Shown piece by piece: positions 1 to 9,975 of a DNA stretch of 64,000 nt (its first letter is position 1; each line of letters opens with the position of its first letter). A program made the position numbers and the translations under genes. The DNA comes from JAFEDN01 sp965651935 (GTDB lineage: Bacteria; Pseudomonadota; Gammaproteobacteria; Coxiellales; Coxiellaceae): assembly GCA_965651935.1 (NCBI GenBank), contig CBFGTC010000002.1, positions 124,001-188,000 of the forward strand, read 5' to 3'. Under the pieces are notes generated by a model. The model saw only the letters and a list, made by a program, of their open reading frames with translations, was not told the origin of the DNA and searched no databases.

Positions 1-1
1 T

Positions 2-994
2 GGCAGTGCTGGTTTTATTGGCTTCTACGTATCTCGAAGACTGCTGGAACAGGGTGATATTGTCGTTGGCTTGGATAATCTTAATTCATATTACGACGTG
101 AATCTTAAGCGTGATCGTTTGCGCCAATTACAAACACATCCGAATTTTCAATTTTTTGAACTAGATCTGACTAATTTACCCGCGTTACAAAAACTATTTG
201 CGCAAGAACGCTTTACCCACATCGTTCATCTCGCGGCACAAGCGGGAGTGCGTTATTCTTTAGAAAATCCTCACGCCTATATCGGAAGCAATATTGTGGG
301 CACGCTAAATATTCTAGAGAATTGCCGCCAATTTCCAGTGGCGCATTTAGTGTATGCTTCCTCCAGTTCGGTATACGGATTGAATACTAAAATCCCTTTT
401 TCCGTGCAAGATAATGTGGATCATCCGGTTTCATTGTATGCAGCAAGCAAAAAATCCACGGAATTAATGGCGCACACTTATTCGCATCTATTCGATATTC
501 CCGTAACTGGACTGCGTTTTTTTACCGTTTATGGCCCTTGGGGCAGACCGGATATGGCGCCGATGAAATTTGCCAAAGCGATTTGTGACGATGTGGCTAT
601 TGATGTATACAATCATGGCCAAATGCAGCGTGATTTCACCTACATCGATGATATCACTGCTGGAATAATGAAAGTATTAGCAAATCCGCCTCAACCCAAT
701 CCGCAATGGATGGCTCAATGTCCTGCCCCTGCCACCAGCAGTGCGCCGTATCGCCTCTATAACATTGGCGGCAACTCACCGGTTAAATTGATGGATTTTA
801 TTGAGTTATTGGAAAAATTTCTTGGCAAACGAGCTATAAAAAATTTTTTACCATTGCAGCCGGGGGATGTCGTTGCCACTTATGCGGATATGGACGATTT
901 TGAACATGATTTCCACTATAAACCTGTTACTCCTTTAGACACTGGCATTAAAAAATTCACGGATTGGTATTTAAAATATTATCAACAAATGTGA
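2..994 (+). CDS. UDP-glucuronate 4-epimerase-like NAD-dependent sugar epimerase (5' end outside window)
   Basis: The reading frame is already open at base 2, where it encodes a GSAGFIG nucleotide-binding loop, so the true start lies just before the window. It is an extended short-chain dehydrogenase of the sugar epimerase/dehydratase family. The catalytic Ser and YxxxK are visible as YASSSSVYG and YAASK, and HLAAQAGVRYS and RFFTVYGPWGRPDMA match the UDP-glucuronate 4-epimerase (CapI-like) subfamily. Such enzymes make UDP-galacturonate from UDP-glucuronate in the cytoplasm for LPS or capsule. A TTG in frame at 71 should not be taken as the start because the Rossmann loop lies upstream of it. 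The exact sugar substrate is inferred from the subfamily motifs. Confidence 0.85.
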   Translation, partial: GSAGFIGFYVSRRLLEQGDIVVGLDNLNSYYDVNLKRDRLRQLQTHPNFQFFELDLTNLPALQKLFAQERFTHIVHLAAQAGVRYSLENPHAYIGSNIVGTLNILENCRQFPVAHLVYASSSSVYGLNTKIPFSVQDNVDHPVSLYAASKKSTELMAHTYSHLFDIPVTGLRFFTVYGPWGRPDMAPMKFAKAICDDVAIDVYNHGQMQRDFTYIDDITAGIMKVLANPPQPNPQWMAQCPAPATSSAPYRLYNIGGNSPVKLMDFIELLEKFLGKRAIKNFLPLQPGDVVATYADMDDFEHDFHYKPVTPLDTGIKKFTDWYLKYYQQM

Positions 995-1041
995 ATTAAA
1001 CATAGAAAACACGGGACAGATTGCTACCAAGGAGCATTACC

Positions 1042-1785
1042 ATGGATACTCAGCAAAAAGTGGCTTTAATTACCGGCGGCGCTTCAGGAATGGGAGCCGC
1101 CACCGTAACTTATCTAAAACAAATTGGCATGAAAGTGGCGGTGCTAGATTTAAAAATAAATCCCGACGCCGATCTGAGTGTAGAAACGGATGTCAGTAAT
1201 AGTGAATCTGTTAGCGATGCCATTAAGCAAATAATCGAAAAATTAGAAGCCATTCACGTGGCGGTCAATTGCGCCGGCATTGCCCCCGCAGCCAGAATTG
1301 TTGGTAAAAATGGCCCTATGCCATTAAGCAGTTTTCAGCAAGTTATCGAAATTAATTTATTAGGCACTTTTAATGTCATGCGCTTAGTGGCAGCGCAAAT
1401 GATGCAACAGCAACCGGTCAACCAAGATAAAGAAAGAGGGGTGATCATCAACACGGCGTCTATCGCGGCCTTTGAAGGCCAGATAGGCCAATCTGCTTAT
1501 AGCGCTTCCAAGGGAGGGATTGTTGCTATGACTTTGCCTGCCGCCAGAGAATTCAGTCAGTTTGGCATCCGAGTTATGGCAATCGCTCCGGGCATTTTTG
1601 CTACGCCAATAATGGAACAAATGCCAGAACAAGTCAGGCAACACTTAGCCGCGGGAGTACCGTTTCCTCCTCGTTTAGGGCAAGTGCAGGAATATTCTCG
1701 CTTAGTGCAGCACATTATTGAAAATCCTTACTTGAATGGCAGTGTCATACGCTTGGATGGCGCTTTGCGTATGGCTGCCAAATGA
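1042..1785 (+). CDS. Short-chain dehydrogenase, 3-hydroxyacyl-CoA dehydrogenase type 2 (HSD10)-like
   Basis: A 247-residue classical SDR. It has the TGGASGMG cofactor loop, the NCAGIA motif, the catalytic Ser in NTASIAAFEGQ and YSASKGG with the active-site Tyr and Lys. The regions around RGVIINTAS, IRVMAIAPG and LNGSVIRLDGA resemble animal mitochondrial HSD17B10 and its bacterial relatives, which oxidise short-chain 3-hydroxyacyl-CoA with NAD. The ATG at 1042 is preceded by AAGGAG and is preferred over an in-frame TTG at 1021. It ends in a 4-base ATGA overlap with the next gene, so the two are probably cotranscribed. The substrate in this organism is not shown. Confidence 0.85.
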   Translation: MDTQQKVALITGGASGMGAATVTYLKQIGMKVAVLDLKINPDADLSVETDVSNSESVSDAIKQIIEKLEAIHVAVNCAGIAPAARIVGKNGPMPLSSFQQVIEINLLGTFNVMRLVAAQMMQQQPVNQDKERGVIINTASIAAFEGQIGQSAYSASKGGIVAMTLPAAREFSQFGIRVMAIAPGIFATPIMEQMPEQVRQHLAAGVPFPPRLGQVQEYSRLVQHIIENPYLNGSVIRLDGALRMAAK

Positions 1786-3326
1786 AAAAAATTCTCTTTG
1801 GCTTTTATGTCTTTTTCTTAATAATCGCTATTTATAACAGCTTAATTGCGGTGTTGGGATTTACGGTTTTAGATTCCGATTATAGTGACACCGCCATGTT
1901 GTGGTGGGGTTATCAAAAGCACGGCTGGCGATTTATTACTAGCTGGCTTTACACTCAGGATAATTGGCTATTATCGTTATTACCCTGGCATGCTGTGTTA
2001 TTTTCGATTTTTTCCCCTAGCCCAACAGTGGTTGTCCTTTCGGGTTATTTTGTTTTTTTATTAGCTGTTTTTTTATGTGCAGTCATTGCTTGGGTATTAC
2101 AAGCGCCAAAGACGGCGTTTGTAATGCCTTTGTTGCTATTATTTTCCAATCAATTCGCTTTTCTAGCCGGATATATTGCCTATCCTATTACGCATAATAT
2201 TACTTTGGTCTTGGGATTATTAATGGTGTTAGCCGCCATCCAATGGCTGCAACATCAAAAATTATGGTCATTAGTGCTCATGTTCATTGCTGCATTAATT
2301 GGCGGAATTTCTGATCCCTGGTTAATCCCCTGTTTTTGTTTCCCCCTGATAATCGCGATTTTTTTACTACCAAAAAAACAAGTTCACTTGCTTATTGTGC
2401 TTGCAGTGGTGTTGGTGATTATTATGACTAATTTTTTTGGCGTATTTTATTTCTTAAAAAGGCCGGCCTTTAGCACGGCTCATCCAAATAGGATATTTTT
2501 TCAACTTTCTTATTTAATAAAAAATCTCGGCTGGTTTTTCAATTTCTTTTTTGTATTTAAACGCTGGACTGCTATCGCCTCGTTGATTTTGGTATTGATT
2601 TTAAGCGTATTTGTTATCAAACGAATTATTCAAGATCCACGTTTAACTATTGAGCGGCGTTTATTTTTTTTCACTTGGGTGCTTTCTTGTGTATTAATCG
2701 TGTTGAGCTTTATTTTTTATTCTCATTCCGTGGAGGATCGCAATTCCTTGGGATATAACCGTTATTTTATCAATATCTATTTCTTAACTATTTTAGCCAT
2801 TGGCGTTGGTGTGGAGAGCTACTGGGAAGAATTTTCCAATAGCGTTAAATATGTGTTTTTAACTTTAGCAATTGTATATATCGCTAACGGTTTATATTCC
2901 ATATTGCCACTTTGGAAAGAACGTCCGCATATCAGACGAGAATGGTTTGAAGATTTTCTACAAGTATTACGACAAAATCAATTGACATACGGTTATGCCA
3001 ATTATTGGCAATCGAGTATCATTACGTGGCTAAGCCAAAATAATGTGCTAGTCCGGTCAATTGGTTTTAATACACATAACGGACATCTGTACCATGAAAA
3101 TCGATCCCAAACTTCGCCCTATTGGTATAAGCCTCAAGATATCCCGTCGGGGCAGAAATTATTTTTTGTTTATTTCGAAGCCAAAAAAGAAATCTGTCCC
3201 TCGTTAGAATTATGCCGCCGCGGTTTAATACAGCAAAATGGTGTGCCAATCAACACAATTTCTTTTAAAAATGGTATAATAATGGTCTGGTCACATCCTT
3301 TAATTTTTGAGGTAAATCCTGAATGA
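1782..3326 (+). CDS. Polytopic membrane protein, function unknown (GT-C-like layout)
   Basis: A 514-residue protein I do not recognise. It starts with a hydrophobic segment, then a short extracytoplasmic-type loop containing DSDYSDTAMLWWGY, then about nine to eleven hydrophobic helices, and ends with a soluble tail of about 120 residues. An acidic first loop followed by many helices and a soluble C-terminus is the general plan of GT-C glycosyltransferases and related lipid-linked sugar enzymes, but I see no diagnostic motif. It overlaps both neighbours by four bases (ATGA), which suggests one transcript with the SDR before it and the permease after it. Confidence 0.6.
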   Translation: MKKILFGFYVFFLIIAIYNSLIAVLGFTVLDSDYSDTAMLWWGYQKHGWRFITSWLYTQDNWLLSLLPWHAVLFSIFSPSPTVVVLSGYFVFLLAVFLCAVIAWVLQAPKTAFVMPLLLLFSNQFAFLAGYIAYPITHNITLVLGLLMVLAAIQWLQHQKLWSLVLMFIAALIGGISDPWLIPCFCFPLIIAIFLLPKKQVHLLIVLAVVLVIIMTNFFGVFYFLKRPAFSTAHPNRIFFQLSYLIKNLGWFFNFFFVFKRWTAIASLILVLILSVFVIKRIIQDPRLTIERRLFFFTWVLSCVLIVLSFIFYSHSVEDRNSLGYNRYFINIYFLTILAIGVGVESYWEEFSNSVKYVFLTLAIVYIANGLYSILPLWKERPHIRREWFEDFLQVLRQNQLTYGYANYWQSSIITWLSQNNVLVRSIGFNTHNGHLYHENRSQTSPYWYKPQDIPSGQKLFFVYFEAKKEICPSLELCRRGLIQQNGVPINTISFKNGIIMVWSHPLIFEVNPE

Positions 3327-4750
3327 GCATCACAAAAAGTCCAGTTCGAGCATTAGGGATATTTAGCTTGGCCATGATGACTGTCGTATCAGTTGACAGT
3401 GTCCGTAACCTTCCAGCCACCGCGCTGTTTGGTAGTTCTTTAATATTTTTCTTTGTGTTAGGGGCCATTTTCTTTCTACTGCCATGTTCCTTAATTTCAG
3501 CAGAATTATCATCCAATAGCAAGGAATCCGGTGGGGTTTATGCTTGGGTTAAAAATGCGTTTGGACCTCAAGCGGGGGTTTTAGCGATTTGGTTGCAATG
3601 GATAGAAAACGTCATTTGGTATCCGACAATCCTTTCATTTGTCGCTGGAACCATAGGTTATTTAATTTCGCCTGCCTTAGCGGAACATAAAGGGTTTTTA
3701 ATTGCAATAATCATTACGGCGTTTTGGGGCGCAACAATTGTTAATTTACTTGGCATCAAAACTTCCGCCATTTTCAGTAATTTTTGCGCTATCACCGGTT
3801 TGTTACTACCCATGACTTTAATCATCGCGTTAGGAGCAGTTTGGATATTTTCCGGCAATCGGCTGCAAATCCATTTCACTCAACAAGATTTACTGCCACA
3901 TTTAAACGATCCGCAAGTATGGGTGGCGTTGACCGGGATCATGTTATCTTTTTGCGGTATGGAAATTGCCACAGTCCACGCCCGAGATGTTAAAGATCCT
4001 CAACGTTCTTTTCCCCGCGCCATGTTGTTGGCCACGCTCATTATCGTATTCACTTTAGTTTGCGGCGCTTTAGCTATCGCCATTGTCCTTCCAGAAAAGC
4101 AAATTAGTCTAGTTGCGGGTATTATGCAAGCTTTTCAAGCTTTTTTTGCTGAATATCACTTAACTTGGATTTTACCCATCGTGGCGATTACTTTAGTAAT
4201 TGGGGGCATGGGAAGTGTCAGTAATTGGATTATTGCTCCTGCCAAAGGTTTAATGTTAGCCGCTAAAGATGGAAACCTCCCGCTGCACTTTGCCAGTGAA
4301 AATCGTTTTGCTGCTCCTAAAATACTGCTTATCTATCAAGCTTTAATCGTTACGGCCATCTCCATGGTTTTTTTACTCATGCCCTCAATTAATGCGTCTT
4401 ATTGGTTATTGACAGCTTTGTCTGCCCAACTATACATGATTATGTATATTTTGATGTTTGCGGCGGTGCTGAAGTTGCGTAAAACCGAAGATTCCAGTTC
4501 TTATGGTTTTAGAATCCCCGGAGGAAATTGGGGGATTTGGATAGTCGCATTGACCGGTATTTTCGGAGCGTTAACGACTTTTATCATTGGTTTTTTTCCG
4601 CCGAGCAATATTCAAACCGGTGGAGTTTTCTTTTATGAAAGCATCCTAGTGTTGGGTTTATTGATCATGAGCTTGCCGCCTGTGGTGGTATATCAATACT
4701 TAAAATTCCGCCGCCGTCATATCATTCCAGGCCCGAGTTTTGAATATTAA
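3323..4750 (+). CDS. APC-superfamily amino acid permease
   Basis: A 475-residue transporter with about twelve hydrophobic segments. The N-terminus GIFSLAMMTVVSVDSVRNLP and the following SAELSSNSKESGGVYAWVKNAFG match the first helices of the APC (amino acid-polyamine-organocation) family, close to the glutamate/GABA antiporter and YjeM-like branch common in Legionellales. It acts in the inner membrane. The start ATG overlaps the stop of the preceding gene by four bases, so it is translationally coupled. The substrate cannot be read from the sequence. Confidence 0.8.
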   Translation: MSITKSPVRALGIFSLAMMTVVSVDSVRNLPATALFGSSLIFFFVLGAIFFLLPCSLISAELSSNSKESGGVYAWVKNAFGPQAGVLAIWLQWIENVIWYPTILSFVAGTIGYLISPALAEHKGFLIAIIITAFWGATIVNLLGIKTSAIFSNFCAITGLLLPMTLIIALGAVWIFSGNRLQIHFTQQDLLPHLNDPQVWVALTGIMLSFCGMEIATVHARDVKDPQRSFPRAMLLATLIIVFTLVCGALAIAIVLPEKQISLVAGIMQAFQAFFAEYHLTWILPIVAITLVIGGMGSVSNWIIAPAKGLMLAAKDGNLPLHFASENRFAAPKILLIYQALIVTAISMVFLLMPSINASYWLLTALSAQLYMIMYILMFAAVLKLRKTEDSSSYGFRIPGGNWGIWIVALTGIFGALTTFIIGFFPPSNIQTGGVFFYESILVLGLLIMSLPPVVVYQYLKFRRRHIIPGPSFEY

Positions 4751-4770
4751 AAACTCGCACCTGTTCAAGC

Positions 4771-4803
4771 TGTCCATTTTTCCATCTCTCCTACAAGAGA
4801 TGG
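4771..4803 (+). repeat. Intergenic hairpin sharing the TGTCCATTTTT core of a dispersed repeat
   Basis: After the permease stop lies TGTCCATTTTT, followed by an 8-bp inverted repeat (4782-4789 with 4796-4803, loop of 6). The core recurs at 36318 and 55365. No U-tract follows the stem, so terminator function is doubtful. Confidence 0.4.
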
Positions 4804-4861
4804 TTAAAAATATACAATATACGATGTTCATCTCTTTAAAAAGATTTTGAACAGCTAGGAC

Positions 4862-4889
4862 TTGATTCCCTCAATGTTTCCTTTATAAT
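4862..4889 (+). promoter_or_regulatory. Predicted sigma70 promoter of guaB-guaA-tadA
   Basis: TTGATT at 4862-4867 and TATAAT at 4884-4889 are separated by 16 bases. Transcription would start near 4896, just before the AAGAGGTGAT ribosome-binding region at 4901-4910 and the guaB ATG at 4916, giving a short leader. No operator or riboswitch is visible. Confidence 0.6.
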
Positions 4890-4915
4890 CATCACATTTG
4901 AAGAGGTGATAAGTT

Positions 4916-6382
4916 ATGGAAGTCCTTGAAGAAGCCTTAACTTTCGATGATGTGTTACTTTTGCCTGGTTTTTCCTCGGTCCTACCGAAAGACGTTTCCC
5001 TGACCACTCAACTGACTCGCGATATCTCACTGAATATCCCTTTGCTTTCGTCCGCAATGGACACTGTAACTGAAGCCAAATTGGCCGTGTCTATCGCTGA
5101 AGAAGGCGGAATGGGAATTATCCATAAAAACATGAGTCCCGAGCAACAAGCTGCAGAAGTGCGAAAAGTGAAGCGTTATGAAGGCGGTGTCGTCGCCAAC
5201 CCCATTACCGTAACGCCTCAGACCACCTTAGGCCAATTAAAAGAGTTGACTGAAGAGTACCATATTTCAGGAATGCCGGTGGTAGAAGGGGCTCAATTGG
5301 TGGGCATTGTGACCAGCCGCGATATCCGGTTTGAAACTGACCGTAATCGTTCTGTTTCTGAATTAATGACCCCTAAGGAAAGGTTGATCACCGTCGCCGA
5401 AGGCTCTTCTCGCGAAGAAGTGATGCAAGTATTTCGCCAGCATCGAGTTGAAAAATTATTGATTGTTAATTCCCAGTTTGAATTGCGCGGCATGTACACC
5501 GTGCGGGATATCCTTCGTTCTCAAAAAACGCCAAACGCTTGTAAAAATAGTGTTGGCCAGTTACGAGTAGGCGCCGCAGTCGGCCCCGGTGCGCAAGCGG
5601 AAGAACGTATCAGCGCTTTAGTAGCGGAAGGAGTGGATTTATTGGTAGTAGACACCGCTCACGGTTTTTCCAAAGGCGTGTTAGAACAAGTGCGATGGGT
5701 AAAAAAACAATACCCTCATATTCCGGTGATGGCGGGAAATATCGCCACTGCCGACGCTGCCGTCGCGCTTGCTGAAGCCGGAGCTGATGCGGTTAAAATT
5801 GGAATGGGCCCCGGATCCATTTGTACTACCCGTGTAGTGGCAGGGATTGGGGTGCCTCAAATTACCGCGATCAATCGTGCCGCCCAAGCATTGAAGCATA
5901 CTTCGGTCTCTATTATTGCCGACGGTGGCATTCGTTTTTCCGGTGATATTTGCAAGGCCATTGCGGCAGGAGCGCATGCGGTAATGATAGGGGGCCTGTT
6001 TGCCGGAACTGAAGAAGCCCCTGGAGAAGTCGTATTATTCCAAGGGAGATCTTACAAATCTTATCGAGGCATGGGTTCGGTGGGAGCTATGTCTCAAAGC
6101 CATGGCAGCAGTGATCGCTATTTTCAAGAATCACAAACCGAAGTGGGGAAATACGTTCCTGAGGGAATAGAAGGACGAGTCCCATTTAAAGGACCTTTAA
6201 AAGCCGTGATTTACCAACTGATGGGCGGCCTGCGTTCCAGTATGGGTTATACCGGCGTCACCAATATTGAAGAAATGCGCACTAAAACCCGATTTGTGCG
6301 TATCACTCCAGCGGGAGTCCGTGAAAGTCATGTTCACGATGTTATTATTACAAAAGAGGCGCCCAACTATTGGGTTGATTAA
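4916..6382 (+). CDS. guaB: Inosine-5'-monophosphate dehydrogenase
   Basis: GuaB oxidises IMP to XMP with NAD, the first committed step of GMP synthesis, in the cytoplasm. The 488-residue length is typical. The TIM-barrel start EEALTFDDVLLLPGFS, an inserted CBS pair at about residues 95-205, the catalytic Cys loop GPGSICTTRVVAGIG and the flap region GAMSQSHGSSDRYFQ are all present. Its own predicted promoter is at 4862-4889. guaA starts two bases after its stop, so the two form an operon for IMP to GMP conversion. Confidence 0.97.
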   Translation: MEVLEEALTFDDVLLLPGFSSVLPKDVSLTTQLTRDISLNIPLLSSAMDTVTEAKLAVSIAEEGGMGIIHKNMSPEQQAAEVRKVKRYEGGVVANPITVTPQTTLGQLKELTEEYHISGMPVVEGAQLVGIVTSRDIRFETDRNRSVSELMTPKERLITVAEGSSREEVMQVFRQHRVEKLLIVNSQFELRGMYTVRDILRSQKTPNACKNSVGQLRVGAAVGPGAQAEERISALVAEGVDLLVVDTAHGFSKGVLEQVRWVKKQYPHIPVMAGNIATADAAVALAEAGADAVKIGMGPGSICTTRVVAGIGVPQITAINRAAQALKHTSVSIIADGGIRFSGDICKAIAAGAHAVMIGGLFAGTEEAPGEVVLFQGRSYKSYRGMGSVGAMSQSHGSSDRYFQESQTEVGKYVPEGIEGRVPFKGPLKAVIYQLMGGLRSSMGYTGVTNIEEMRTKTRFVRITPAGVRESHVHDVIITKEAPNYWVD

Positions 6383-6384
6383 AA

Positions 6385-7968
6385 ATGCAAACAGCAGATA
6401 TTATTCATCAGCACAAAATATTAATTTTAGATTTTGGTTCCCAGTATAGCCAATTAATTACTCGGCGAGTGCGAGAACTGGGAGTTTATTGCGAATTGAT
6501 GCCTTGCGATATTTCAGCCGAGCAAATTCGGGAATTCAGCCCGCACGGGATTATATTGTCTGGAGGTCCTGAAACGCTTACTATGGTGGAATCTCCGCGA
6601 ATTCCCACCATCGTCTTCCAATTATCCTGCCCCATTTTAGGTATCTGTTATGGTATGCAAGCCATGGCCTTACAATTAGGCGGTCAAGTAGCGACTGCTG
6701 CCAAGCGCGAGTATGGTTATGCCCAGATGCGCATTGAGAATCCACAAGATCTATTCACTCAAATGCAAGATTCTGTCTCAGCACAAGGGCAATCGCTATT
6801 GGACGTTTGGATGAGTCATGGCGATTACGTCACGCAATTGCCGGAAGGCTTTACAGTGATCGGTTCCAGTGATAATTCTCCTTTTGCGGCAATAGCCGAT
6901 TTTTCCCGGCATTATTATGGTTTACAATTTCACCCCGAAGTCACTCATACTCGTTTAGGCAAACAAATTTTAGAGCGTTTCGTGATTGATATTTGCGGTT
7001 GCAACCGCACTTGGACAACTCAAAATATTATTTCGGAATACATTACCAAAATCCAGGAGCAATTGGCTGATGAATCTGTGTTAGTTGCTTTGTCTGGTGG
7101 ATTAGATTCCTCAGTCACCGCGGCTTTAATTCATCAAGCAGTAGGCGATCGTTTGACCTGCGTTTTCGTGGATACGGGTTTGCTGCGCTTAAATGAAGCA
7201 GATCAAGTGATGAAATTATTTGCCGAACATTTGGGCGTTAAAGTCATCCGCGTTAATGCCAAAGATCGTTTTATGCAAGCTTTAAAAGGCGTGGTAGACC
7301 CAGAAAAAAAACGCAAAATTGTGGGGAATGAATTCATCCGTATTTTTGAAGAGCAAGCTCAACAATTGTCAAACATCCAATGGTTAGGGCAGGGAACCAT
7401 TTATCCTGACGTCATTGAATCAGCCAAGGTGAAATCGGGCAAGGCGCATGTCATTAAATCACACCACAACGTGGGCGGCTTACCTGAAAAAATGCATCTC
7501 AAATTAATTGAGCCGTTAAGAGAACTTTTTAAAGACGAAGTACGTGAATTAGGAGTGCAATTAGGACTGCCTACTGATTTAACAGCCAGACATCCCTTTC
7601 CAGGGCCTGGATTATCAATACGTATTATTGGCGAAGTCAAACCAGAATACATTGATATTGTCCAAAAGGCCGATGCTATTTTTATTGAGGAGCTGAAAAA
7701 GCAGAATATTTATGAAACCGTGAGCCAAGCGTTTGCGGTTTTTCTCCCTGTCAAATCAGTAGGAGTGAAGGGCGATGCTCGTAGTCATGAATATGTGATT
7801 GCGCTGCGCAGTGTCACTACTACCGATTTTATGACGGCAAAATGGAGTGAGCTGTCACATGCATTTTTAGCTCATGTCAGCCAGCGTATTATTAACGAAG
7901 TGCCGTTTGTTTCTCGAGTTGTTTATGACATTTCAAATAAACCCCCCGCGACCATTGAGTGGGAGTAA
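6385..7968 (+). CDS. guaA: GMP synthase (glutamine-hydrolysing)
   Basis: GuaA aminates XMP to GMP using glutamine and ATP. The class I amidotransferase domain comes first, with the nucleophile in LGICYGMQ and the His/Glu pair in LQFHPEVTHT. The ATP pyrophosphatase P-loop LSGGLDSSVTAAL follows, and then the dimerisation domain with HPFPGPGLSIRIIGEV. At 527 residues it is full length. It lies two bases after guaB, and its 3' end overlaps the tadA start by 44 bases. Confidence 0.97.
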   Translation: MQTADIIHQHKILILDFGSQYSQLITRRVRELGVYCELMPCDISAEQIREFSPHGIILSGGPETLTMVESPRIPTIVFQLSCPILGICYGMQAMALQLGGQVATAAKREYGYAQMRIENPQDLFTQMQDSVSAQGQSLLDVWMSHGDYVTQLPEGFTVIGSSDNSPFAAIADFSRHYYGLQFHPEVTHTRLGKQILERFVIDICGCNRTWTTQNIISEYITKIQEQLADESVLVALSGGLDSSVTAALIHQAVGDRLTCVFVDTGLLRLNEADQVMKLFAEHLGVKVIRVNAKDRFMQALKGVVDPEKKRKIVGNEFIRIFEEQAQQLSNIQWLGQGTIYPDVIESAKVKSGKAHVIKSHHNVGGLPEKMHLKLIEPLRELFKDEVRELGVQLGLPTDLTARHPFPGPGLSIRIIGEVKPEYIDIVQKADAIFIEELKKQNIYETVSQAFAVFLPVKSVGVKGDARSHEYVIALRSVTTTDFMTAKWSELSHAFLAHVSQRIINEVPFVSRVVYDISNKPPATIEWE

Positions 7969-8413
7969 GACCGAATATTGGCTCAGAAAAGCTTTGGATT
8001 TAGCAAAACGGGCTGCGGCAGAACAAGAAACGCCGGTTGGCGCAGTGGTTGTTTATCAAAATGAAATCATCGGAGAGGGTTGGAATCAACCTATTTCCAA
8101 ATGCGATCCTAGCGCTCATGCAGAAATTTTAGCTTTACGGCAAGCCGCATCGCATTTAGGCAATTATCGTTTGTTAGATGCTAATCTTTATGTCACTTTA
8201 GAGCCTTGTGCTATGTGTCTGGGGGCCATGTTGCAAGCGCGTATTAAAAATTTAATATTCGGCGCCTTTGATCCTAAGGCAGGGGCAGTATGCAGCGTCT
8301 TTCAAATTTTAGATGCGCCACAATTAAATCATCGTATACAATGGCAAGGGGGTATATATGCTCAAGAATCCGCAGTTTTATTAAAAAAATTTTTTCAATG
8401 CAGACGCGGTTAA
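7925..8413 (+). CDS. tadA: tRNA-specific adenosine deaminase
   Basis: TadA converts A34 to inosine in tRNA-Arg(ACG). The zinc-binding and catalytic motifs of the cytidine deaminase fold are present: HAEILAL (His, Glu) and EPCAMCLGAML (two Cys). I chose the ATG at 7925, inside the end of guaA, giving 162 residues; upstream in-frame non-ATG starts would add sequence that belongs to guaA. Its substrate, a tRNA-Arg with ACG anticodon, is encoded in this window at 59036-59109. Confidence 0.93.
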   Translation: MTFQINPPRPLSGSKTEYWLRKALDLAKRAAAEQETPVGAVVVYQNEIIGEGWNQPISKCDPSAHAEILALRQAASHLGNYRLLDANLYVTLEPCAMCLGAMLQARIKNLIFGAFDPKAGAVCSVFQILDAPQLNHRIQWQGGIYAQESAVLLKKFFQCRRG

Positions 8414-8508
8414 GGTTTTTTTGGTATATAGGGTACTTTATCTTAACAATTTACTGTGGTTGAATTGCTGGAATTACAAAAATCTTAAGTCAAATAAGGA
8501 TATTCGTC

Positions 8509-9975
8509 ATGCGGAATCATCAAGAACTGGCTGCAATAGCTCGTTCCTTAGAAAAACAATATAAAGCTTTACAAACTGAAAAACCCTTAATGAAATCGGC
8601 TCGATATTTTGGTTATGTCATTGGGTTTTTAGGTAATGCAATTGTTGCTCCTTATACTTATCAATTTGGTCAAAGAGTTTCTAACTTTATCGTTGCCAAT
8701 GATAATACTTTTTGGAAAGCATGTATCAGCGCTTATTTTTCTATTGTATCAACCATAACCTTAGGATCATTGGGTCTCAATGTTTGTGGTGAAATATTTC
8801 CTGAAACTATTCAATTATTTTACGATAATCCTTTTAAAGAAATTAAAGTTCGAGAAAGGAAAGAAAAATTGATTATCATGCTAGGTTTAACTACGACAAT
8901 TGTATTATCCATTATCAGTAACGTTGCTGGCACTTACTTAACTGATTTAGCTTATCGCGAATATAGCCCATTTTTAGCATTAATTTTTGATTTTGCCAAT
9001 CAACTAGCATGGACAACCGTTTCGGCATGGTCGTTTTATACTCTTCCAGCACAAATTTATAAAGAAATTAGGAATGATTTATATTTAGAATTAAAAGATT
9101 CCAAAAACATTCGATTTAATTTACGTCTCAAATTCGATAATCTTTTAAAAAACTTAACTAGCTTCACCGAGGAAGAAATACACCAATTTCAAAAAGAATT
9201 TTTCCCTGAAGATAAATTTACTCCTTTGTCGCTCATCCGGCTCACTCAATATAAAGCTAATTTTCCCGTTTATCCACGCTTAAACAATAAACTACGTATT
9301 TCAATAAGCTTATTAGGAATGTTGTTAGGAACGATATCAATCTATTTTTATTACCCAGTGGGGAAAGCTTCCGGGCGGATGTTTGCGGAATGGTTTAATT
9401 TGAATCAAAATAGCATTTATTTTGAAACTTTTATGGGGGTCATCACCTATTCGAGCCAAGCAGCTTTAGCTATGATGACTTCGAAGTCCGTTTTTGGAAT
9501 AATTTACGATCGTATTGGCAATTTGTGTATTTCAAATTCTAATAAAAATAGGCCAATTGCCCTTCAAGAGCCGCTGGTTAATCAGAACGAATCGCATCCC
9601 AAACCCACCTCTATTTGGACTAAAATAAAAACTATTTTATATATAATGACTATATTATTATTTGCTTTGACGGCTTCATCATATCGAGCAGAAGTGACTA
9701 CAGAATATGTGCCTAATTCTAGTGTAGGATTATTTTTAGTCATAATTTCTGCGTTGGGTGCTTTTTGCTTAGGGAGTTGGAGTTTGGATCGATTAGCTGA
9801 CAAATTAAATCAATTCTCGAATTTTACATTACAATCTAAACTGATTCAAAAAGTCGGATTGTTATGCTACACGCTTGATAAAATGGACGACAAACATCTT
9901 AATGCATTGGTTGCAGATATGAATGTGGATAGCGCCACTAGCGAGAATATTCTGGATTTACCTGTAATTAATTAG
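8509..9975 (+). CDS. Multi-pass membrane protein, paralogue of the protein at 41425; possible effector
   Basis: A 488-residue protein without a recognised domain. It has two blocks of about four hydrophobic helices each (roughly residues 30-185 and 260-430), separated by a charged helical loop, and a soluble C-terminus. The order of segments and the C-terminal stretch KLIQKVGLLCYTLDKMDDKH resemble KLIEKFDRAFQLVEKLDNNK in the 41425-42918 protein, so I take them as one family. It stands alone between tadA and a convergent HAD gene whose stop overlaps its own. Codon use is AT-rich compared with guaBA. An effector role is only inferred from the neighbourhood. Confidence 0.6.
   Translation: MRNHQELAAIARSLEKQYKALQTEKPLMKSARYFGYVIGFLGNAIVAPYTYQFGQRVSNFIVANDNTFWKACISAYFSIVSTITLGSLGLNVCGEIFPETIQLFYDNPFKEIKVRERKEKLIIMLGLTTTIVLSIISNVAGTYLTDLAYREYSPFLALIFDFANQLAWTTVSAWSFYTLPAQIYKEIRNDLYLELKDSKNIRFNLRLKFDNLLKNLTSFTEEEIHQFQKEFFPEDKFTPLSLIRLTQYKANFPVYPRLNNKLRISISLLGMLLGTISIYFYYPVGKASGRMFAEWFNLNQNSIYFETFMGVITYSSQAALAMMTSKSVFGIIYDRIGNLCISNSNKNRPIALQEPLVNQNESHPKPTSIWTKIKTILYIMTILLFALTASSYRAEVTTEYVPNSSVGLFLVIISALGAFCLGSWSLDRLADKLNQFSNFTLQSKLIQKVGLLCYTLDKMDDKHLNALVADMNVDSATSENILDLPVIN

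Noticed and set aside
1384..1644. Minus-strand frame opposite the SDR gene, and similar antisense frames in guaB, purL, putA and rne
   Set aside because: They lie wholly inside strongly supported genes, with no ribosome-binding site or recognisable motif.
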